Source: Novosphingobium silvae (GTDB taxonomy: Bacteria; Pseudomonadota; Alphaproteobacteria; Sphingomonadales; Sphingomonadaceae). From it: a DNA stretch of 64,000 nucleotides. Shown here one piece after another: positions 60,484 through 64,000 of the stretch. The stretch spans positions 342,405 through 406,404 of the forward strand of contig NZ_WVTD01000002.1 of the NCBI RefSeq assembly GCF_009856825.1, written 5' to 3'. How positions within the stretch are numbered: the first letter of the stretch is position 1; each line of letters opens with the position of its first letter. The notes beneath the pieces were generated by a model. The model did no database searches. It worked only from the letters and a program-made list of their open reading frames with translations, and was not told the DNA's origin. Both the position numbers and the translations under genes were made by a program.

Positions 60484-61278
60484 ATGATGAAGGTTGTCGG
60501 TAAGGTGTTCGAACCGGATCCAGATGGCAATGATGCCTCGGACGGTCACATCGGCCGGCGGCTGCGCGAAATTCGCAAGCTTGCGGGTTTGACACAGGCT
60601 CAAGTCGCCAAACGCTTAGATATTAGGCAGTCCGCCATTACTGGAATGGAGCGACGCAAGGATATGCATGTCTCCACCTTGCGCGACTATCTTTCGGCGA
60701 TGGGAGCAACGCTGCGTCTACACGCACACTTCGATGATGCAGGCGCCCTCATCAACAATCTGCGCGAGGCCGACTTCGGCTTTGAACAGATCGACGAGAA
60801 CCAGCTTCTGCTTCCTATCTTCGGCGAGGCCCCGCTTCCTCCGCACCGCGACGTGGTTTTCAGCATAAAGCCAGAATACAGCCGGAAAATCGTGAGCGGG
60901 GAGAAGACGATCGAGCTCCGGCGACGCTTTCCCATGTCGGTTCCCCCGGGAACCACGGCGCTGATCTATGAAACCAGTCCGACGCGAGCTCTATCTGGTA
61001 TCGCCGAGATCGGTGATGTCCACCGGCGGTCGCCCGAGGAAATCTGGAAGAGCTTCGGCGACCAGGCCTGCATCGCCCGGAAGGATTTCGACGCTTATTT
61101 TACGGGTGTCGATCGTGCCTTCGCCATCGAGCTGCGCCATGCACGTTCACTTCCGCGCCCGCTCCTACTGAGCGAGCTTCGCGACCGATTTAGCTTCGAA
61201 CCACCACAGTCGTTCCTCTACGCCACGCCGAAGATGCGAGAAGCACTCCTATATGAGCGCGCCAAGATACCTAATTGA
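60484..61278 (+). CDS. XRE-type HTH protein with ASCH domain
   Basis: About 264 residues. ATG 60484 or 60487 sits behind TGGAG; GTG 60472 is also in frame. Residues about 23-80 form a Cro/XRE HTH (IGRRLREIRKLAGLTQAQVAKRLDIRQ in parts, then SAITGMERRKD). Residues about 125-240 form an ASCH domain of the RNA- or modified-base-binding PUA-like type: VVFSIKPEYSRKIVSGEKTIELRRRFP in parts, then YETSPTRALSGIAEIG. A DNA-binding head on a nucleic-acid-recognising tail is typical of antitoxins or autoregulators. It overlaps the next gene by 26 bases. Confidence 0.82.
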   Translation: MMKVVGKVFEPDPDGNDASDGHIGRRLREIRKLAGLTQAQVAKRLDIRQSAITGMERRKDMHVSTLRDYLSAMGATLRLHAHFDDAGALINNLREADFGFEQIDENQLLLPIFGEAPLPPHRDVVFSIKPEYSRKIVSGEKTIELRRRFPMSVPPGTTALIYETSPTRALSGIAEIGDVHRRSPEEIWKSFGDQACIARKDFDAYFTGVDRAFAIELRHARSLPRPLLLSELRDRFSFEPPQSFLYATPKMREALLYERAKIPN

Positions 61279-62782
61279 CACCAACGTCTTCATTGGGCTT
61301 GAGGATCACGCCGAAGTGGCGCCGGTCTTCTCATCCTTGTTGCAGCTGGCTACCCGTCATTCGGTGGGCGTGTTCGTGCATGAAGCAGCCATCGACGACA
61401 TCCGCCGGGACAAGGACGAAGCACGGCGCCGCGTCTCTCTTAGCAAGATCCAGAAATTCCCAGCTATAAAGAAGACGGTTGGTATCGATCAGGCCGCCTT
61501 GGAGGCCAAATTCGGACGGATCCGCAAGGCAAACGACCTCGTCGACGCCACTTTGCTTCATGCTCTGGACATGGAAGTCGCCGATTTCCTCGTCACCGAA
61601 GATCAGGGCCTGCATGAACGTGCCGAACGCATCTCGCCTACGTTCGGCGCCCGCGTACTCTACGTTGCAGACGCTGTCTCACTTCTGCGGACGACCTACG
61701 AGGCTATCGACGTTGTCCTGCCAGCGGTCGTTGAGGTGGAGGCTCACACGCTCCCCCAGGACGATCCGATCTTCGAGAGTCTGCGTAGCGACTATGCGCC
61801 TTTTGACACTTGGTGGCGCGACAAATGCGTGAAGGCGATGCGCAAATGCTGGGTCGTAATGGATGACAAGCGCATTGCTGGCCTCGTGGTAAGGAAGGAC
61901 GAAAAACCCGGGGACACCGACGCCACGCTTCAGGGCGATAAGATTCTCAAAGTCTGTACCTTTAAGGTGCGCCCGGAAAGCCGTGGCGTGAAACTGGGCG
62001 AACTGCTCCTCAAGCAGGTCCTCTGGTATGCGCAGACCAACAAGCATGACGTCGTCTATCTGACAACTTTTCCTACCCAGGCTACGCTGATTTCCCTACT
62101 CGAATACTATGGCTTCGAGCACACGCACAACAACAAGGGCGGCGAGATGGTTTATGAAAAGAGCCTGTCGCGAAGTCGACTGCTGCCGGAACCCGCTGTC
62201 TCCCTATTTGACCTCGCACGGCGCAACTATCCGCGCTTCGCAACGGGCGACGGCGTCGCCGCATATGCGATCCCCATTCAAGAGGATTTCCACGAAATTC
62301 TCTTCCCCGAACTGGTACCTCCCGTCATCCAGATGAGCCTGTTCTCGGACTCCGGAGCGCAACGCCCTGGCAACACGATCCGCAAGGTTTACCTCTGTCG
62401 AGCGCCCGCCATGATATCCCAGCCGGGAGCCCTTCTGTTCTTCTACAAAGGCAAGTCGGAAGGCATCCCTTCACAAGCCATCACAACGGTCGGGGTCTTC
62501 GAGGAAATGAGTTTCGCTAGGTCGACTGAAGAGCTGCGCCGCCTCGCAGGCGGCCGGTCGGTCTACAGCGATGTGCAGCTCAGAATGATGAACGCCTCAG
62601 AAGATCGGCCCGTCAAGGTTATCAATTTCCTTCTTGCAGCCCATCTCGAACCACCGATGTCGCTCGACGCTCTCCGGCAGACCAATGTGTTTGCTGAACG
62701 ACCTCCCCAGTCGATCAAAAACCTAGCTCCGGCGCAGCAGATTTCCGTGCTGGAGCGCGGTACATTCGGGTTCGCAACATGA
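61253..62782 (+). CDS. PIN-GNAT multidomain protein with C-terminal ASCH/EVE-like domain
   Basis: 509 residues. Residues 1-150 form a PIN-type RNase domain: YLIDTNVFI (Asp9), acidic VHEAAIDDIRRD, DLVDATLLHAL and FLVTEDQGL. Residues about 180-305 are a GNAT acetyltransferase, with VRPESRGVKLGELLLKQVLWYA as acetyl-CoA loop and a following FPTQATLISLLEYYGFEH. Residues about 355-509 resemble a second ASCH/PUA-like domain (AYAIPIQEDFHEILFPE, then VYLCRAPA and LLFFYKGK). RNA cleavage and acetylation in one chain suggests a toxin or an RNA-modifying defence factor. Overlaps both neighbours. Confidence 0.8.
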   Translation: MSAPRYLIDTNVFIGLEDHAEVAPVFSSLLQLATRHSVGVFVHEAAIDDIRRDKDEARRRVSLSKIQKFPAIKKTVGIDQAALEAKFGRIRKANDLVDATLLHALDMEVADFLVTEDQGLHERAERISPTFGARVLYVADAVSLLRTTYEAIDVVLPAVVEVEAHTLPQDDPIFESLRSDYAPFDTWWRDKCVKAMRKCWVVMDDKRIAGLVVRKDEKPGDTDATLQGDKILKVCTFKVRPESRGVKLGELLLKQVLWYAQTNKHDVVYLTTFPTQATLISLLEYYGFEHTHNNKGGEMVYEKSLSRSRLLPEPAVSLFDLARRNYPRFATGDGVAAYAIPIQEDFHEILFPELVPPVIQMSLFSDSGAQRPGNTIRKVYLCRAPAMISQPGALLFFYKGKSEGIPSQAITTVGVFEEMSFARSTEELRRLAGGRSVYSDVQLRMMNASEDRPVKVINFLLAAHLEPPMSLDALRQTNVFAERPPQSIKNLAPAQQISVLERGTFGFAT

Positions 62783-63318
62783 CACTACGTGTCGCGCTGC
62801 TGGGCCTGTCCGGTGTGGGAAAATCGACACTCATCGGTCGCCTTGCCGAGCGGAAGCCCATTCTCCACCTTCAGGCCAGCGCTCTAATTAAGGCAGAACT
62901 CGCTCATCGAGCGCAACCTTTCCAGAATTCGGAGGCGCTCCGTACTGGGCCTGTCGTGGACAATCAGGTTCTGATGATTTCAGCCTTCCGACGAGCTGTA
63001 GCGAATGTCGTGGTTCCTGTCGTGTTCGACGGGCACAGCGTCATCGATGGGCAAAATGGGCTCATAGAGATTCCTGCGACCACATTTGCCGAACTTGGCT
63101 TAGATACCATTTTCTATCTTTCGGCCGACCCTCACGTGATCGCCGCGCGACGCTTAAAGGATACTGGGCGTGAACGACCGATGAGAGATACCGAGACGCT
63201 TGCTGCACACCAAACTATCGCGAGCGCGGCAGCTCAAAAGGTCGCGGAGCAGATCGGGTGCACGTTTGTCCCTATCACCGAACGCGACCTCGAAAGGATT
63301 GAGGCGTCCTTCAGATAA
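62779..63318 (+). CDS. Small P-loop kinase of the cassette
   Basis: 179 residues starting by ATGA overlap. Walker A GLSGVGKST (9-17), an Asp-containing strand VVFDGHSVID, and a lid-like Arg-rich segment IAARRLKDTGRERPMRDTE, all as in adenylate- or nucleoside-kinase-like P-loop enzymes. Substrate unknown; the AAA_33/AAA_18-like group includes nucleic-acid end kinases and toxin kinases. As third gene of the cassette it could process RNA ends or supply a modified nucleotide. Confidence 0.8.
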   Translation: MTLRVALLGLSGVGKSTLIGRLAERKPILHLQASALIKAELAHRAQPFQNSEALRTGPVVDNQVLMISAFRRAVANVVVPVVFDGHSVIDGQNGLIEIPATTFAELGLDTIFYLSADPHVIAARRLKDTGRERPMRDTETLAAHQTIASAAAQKVAEQIGCTFVPITERDLERIEASFR

Positions 63319-63448
63319 TCTGGACAAAAGGCGGCTAAGCAGCCGCCGCCTGAATATTCGCTAAGCATGAAAGGTTGCCGGCACCTCTGCGGTAAAAACA
63401 AAGAAAACGGAGGGGTGCGAAATAATTTGCCCGGCTGCCCCCATCATT

Positions 63449-63466
63449 GTACCCATCGATGTACAC
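63449..63466 (+). repeat. TGTAC boxes near attR
   Basis: TGTACCC at 63449 and TGTACAC at 63460, 11 bases apart, about 70 bases inside the right attachment repeat. They mirror the triplet next to the integrase. Confidence 0.4.
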
Positions 63467-63536
63467 CTGCTTGATAAAGCAGGCCGTTCACTGGCGTGAA
63501 ATCAGTGACTTAGACGTACGCGAAGTTCGGTCAGGG

Positions 63537-63556
63537 ATCCTGTCTCCCCGACCAAC
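63537..63556 (+). repeat. attR: copy of the tRNA-Pro 3' end
   Basis: 20 bases identical to 44911-44930. The sequence on its left does not continue as a tRNA, as expected for the right border of an element inserted into the tRNA's 3' end. Confidence 0.85.
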
Positions 63557-63779
63557 ACATCTACGCGGCACGCCCAGAATTCCTCTGAGAGGACGGCTAT
63601 CTGTTCACTGCGTTCAAGGCGCAGCGAGACAGTTTAGCCAGGCGTCGAGATAAGCTCTCTCACCCCGCGCTGCAGGCTCTTCGATATTGTTGACTGCGAC
63701 TGGAAAGTCGCTGCCGGAACTTTCCTCTCAATGTCCGATGAGCCGCATCTGCGCAGGCAAGTCGAGTGAGACGCCTCTC

Positions 63780-64000
63780 CTACATCAGCTCCTTGAGCGC
63801 GGTGCCTGCATCGGCGAGCACGGCCGGATCGGGCGAGAGCCCCGCCTCGACGAGCTTGCGGCCCTGCACGTACTCCTTGACCGCATTCACGCAGTCCAGC
63901 GCCACCACGCGCCCGTCCTTCAGGTAGACGACCGAGAAGCTGCGCGCGTCCATGTCGCCCCGGATCACCGTCTGGTCAAAGCCCACGTTGATGCCGGCGG
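63780..64000 (-). CDS. Ferredoxin reductase-type flavoprotein, C-terminal part
   Basis: The frame is open to the window edge ([13 protein letters not shown]...) and ends with the reductase C-terminal domain: [30 protein letters not shown] and a final DAGTALKEL. This matches FAD-dependent ferredoxin-NAD(P) reductases that pass electrons to Rieske or P450 oxygenases. Only about 73 residues are in view, so the flavin and NAD domains cannot be checked. It lies just outside the island. Confidence 0.85.
   Translation of the reverse strand, partial: AGINVGFDQTVIRGDMDARSFSVVYLKDGRVVALDCVNAVKEYVQGRKLVEAGLSPDPAVLADAGTALKELM

Larger units (their letters stand above)
63319..63779. other. Right end of the island and flanking DNA
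   Basis: No supported gene. Holds two TGTAC boxes, the attR repeat and about 220 bases of flanking chromosome leading to the end of the reductase gene. Short frames have no motifs. Confidence 0.5.

Overview
The window comes from a high-GC alphaproteobacterium, most likely a member of the Sphingomonadales close to Novosphingobium or Sphingobium. This rests on protein resemblance and on gene order: yajC-secD-secF beside a tRNA-Pro, an isolated GTA-type three-TM holin, a bc1-complex chaperone next to a DUF177 protein, and bamE. No 16S gene is present, so genus is an inference.

Layout. (1) 1 to about 16,500 is the right part of a siphovirus-type prophage on the + strand. It runs from the 3' end of a portal-type gene carrying an Acb1-like 2H phosphoesterase domain, through neck and tail completion, tail tube, tail chaperone (with a probable -1 frameshift), tape measure, tip and fibre genes including an SGNH hydrolase, to an i-spanin with an embedded o-spanin, endolysin and holin. 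The head genes expected between portal and neck are missing at a visible fusion junction near 1005. At least one tail gene is frameshifted and the right end is a patchwork of truncated genes. (2) 17,141 to 44,850 is chromosomal backbone: ABC-F ATPase, M3 peptidase, HslVU protease, BamE, bc1 chaperone, DUF177, exo/endonuclease-phosphatase protein, SSB, FeoAB, a Rieske oxygenase cluster with NTF2-like, TetR and SDR genes, SecDF-YajC, AroQ, Lrp-type regulator, an atypical histidine kinase, a polysaccharide deacetylase and three tRNA genes. (3) 44,911 to 63,556 is an integrated island of about 18.6 kb. It is bounded by a 20-bp direct repeat that copies the 3' end of tRNA-Pro(TGG), with a tyrosine integrase right after the tRNA. 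(4) The last 220 bases hold the C-terminal part of a ferredoxin reductase-type flavoprotein on the - strand.

The island is mainly a defence island with three modules. The first is a Gabija-like pair, an OLD-family ATPase/TOPRIM nuclease and a UvrD-type helicase. The second is a - strand operon of a trypsin-like protease, a large STAND-type NTPase, and a protein joining a trypsin domain to a DRGH-type non-specific nuclease. The third is a + strand cassette of an XRE-ASCH protein, a PIN-GNAT protein and a small P-loop kinase. The second and third modules are the best candidates here for little-described systems; their architecture suggests activation by a sensing NTPase followed by proteolysis and nucleic-acid cleavage. 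The integrase side also carries accessory-type small genes, repeated TGACAGGGT boxes and several near-perfect palindromes that look regulatory.

All identifications come from reading motifs and remembered family resemblance. No database or structure search was run.
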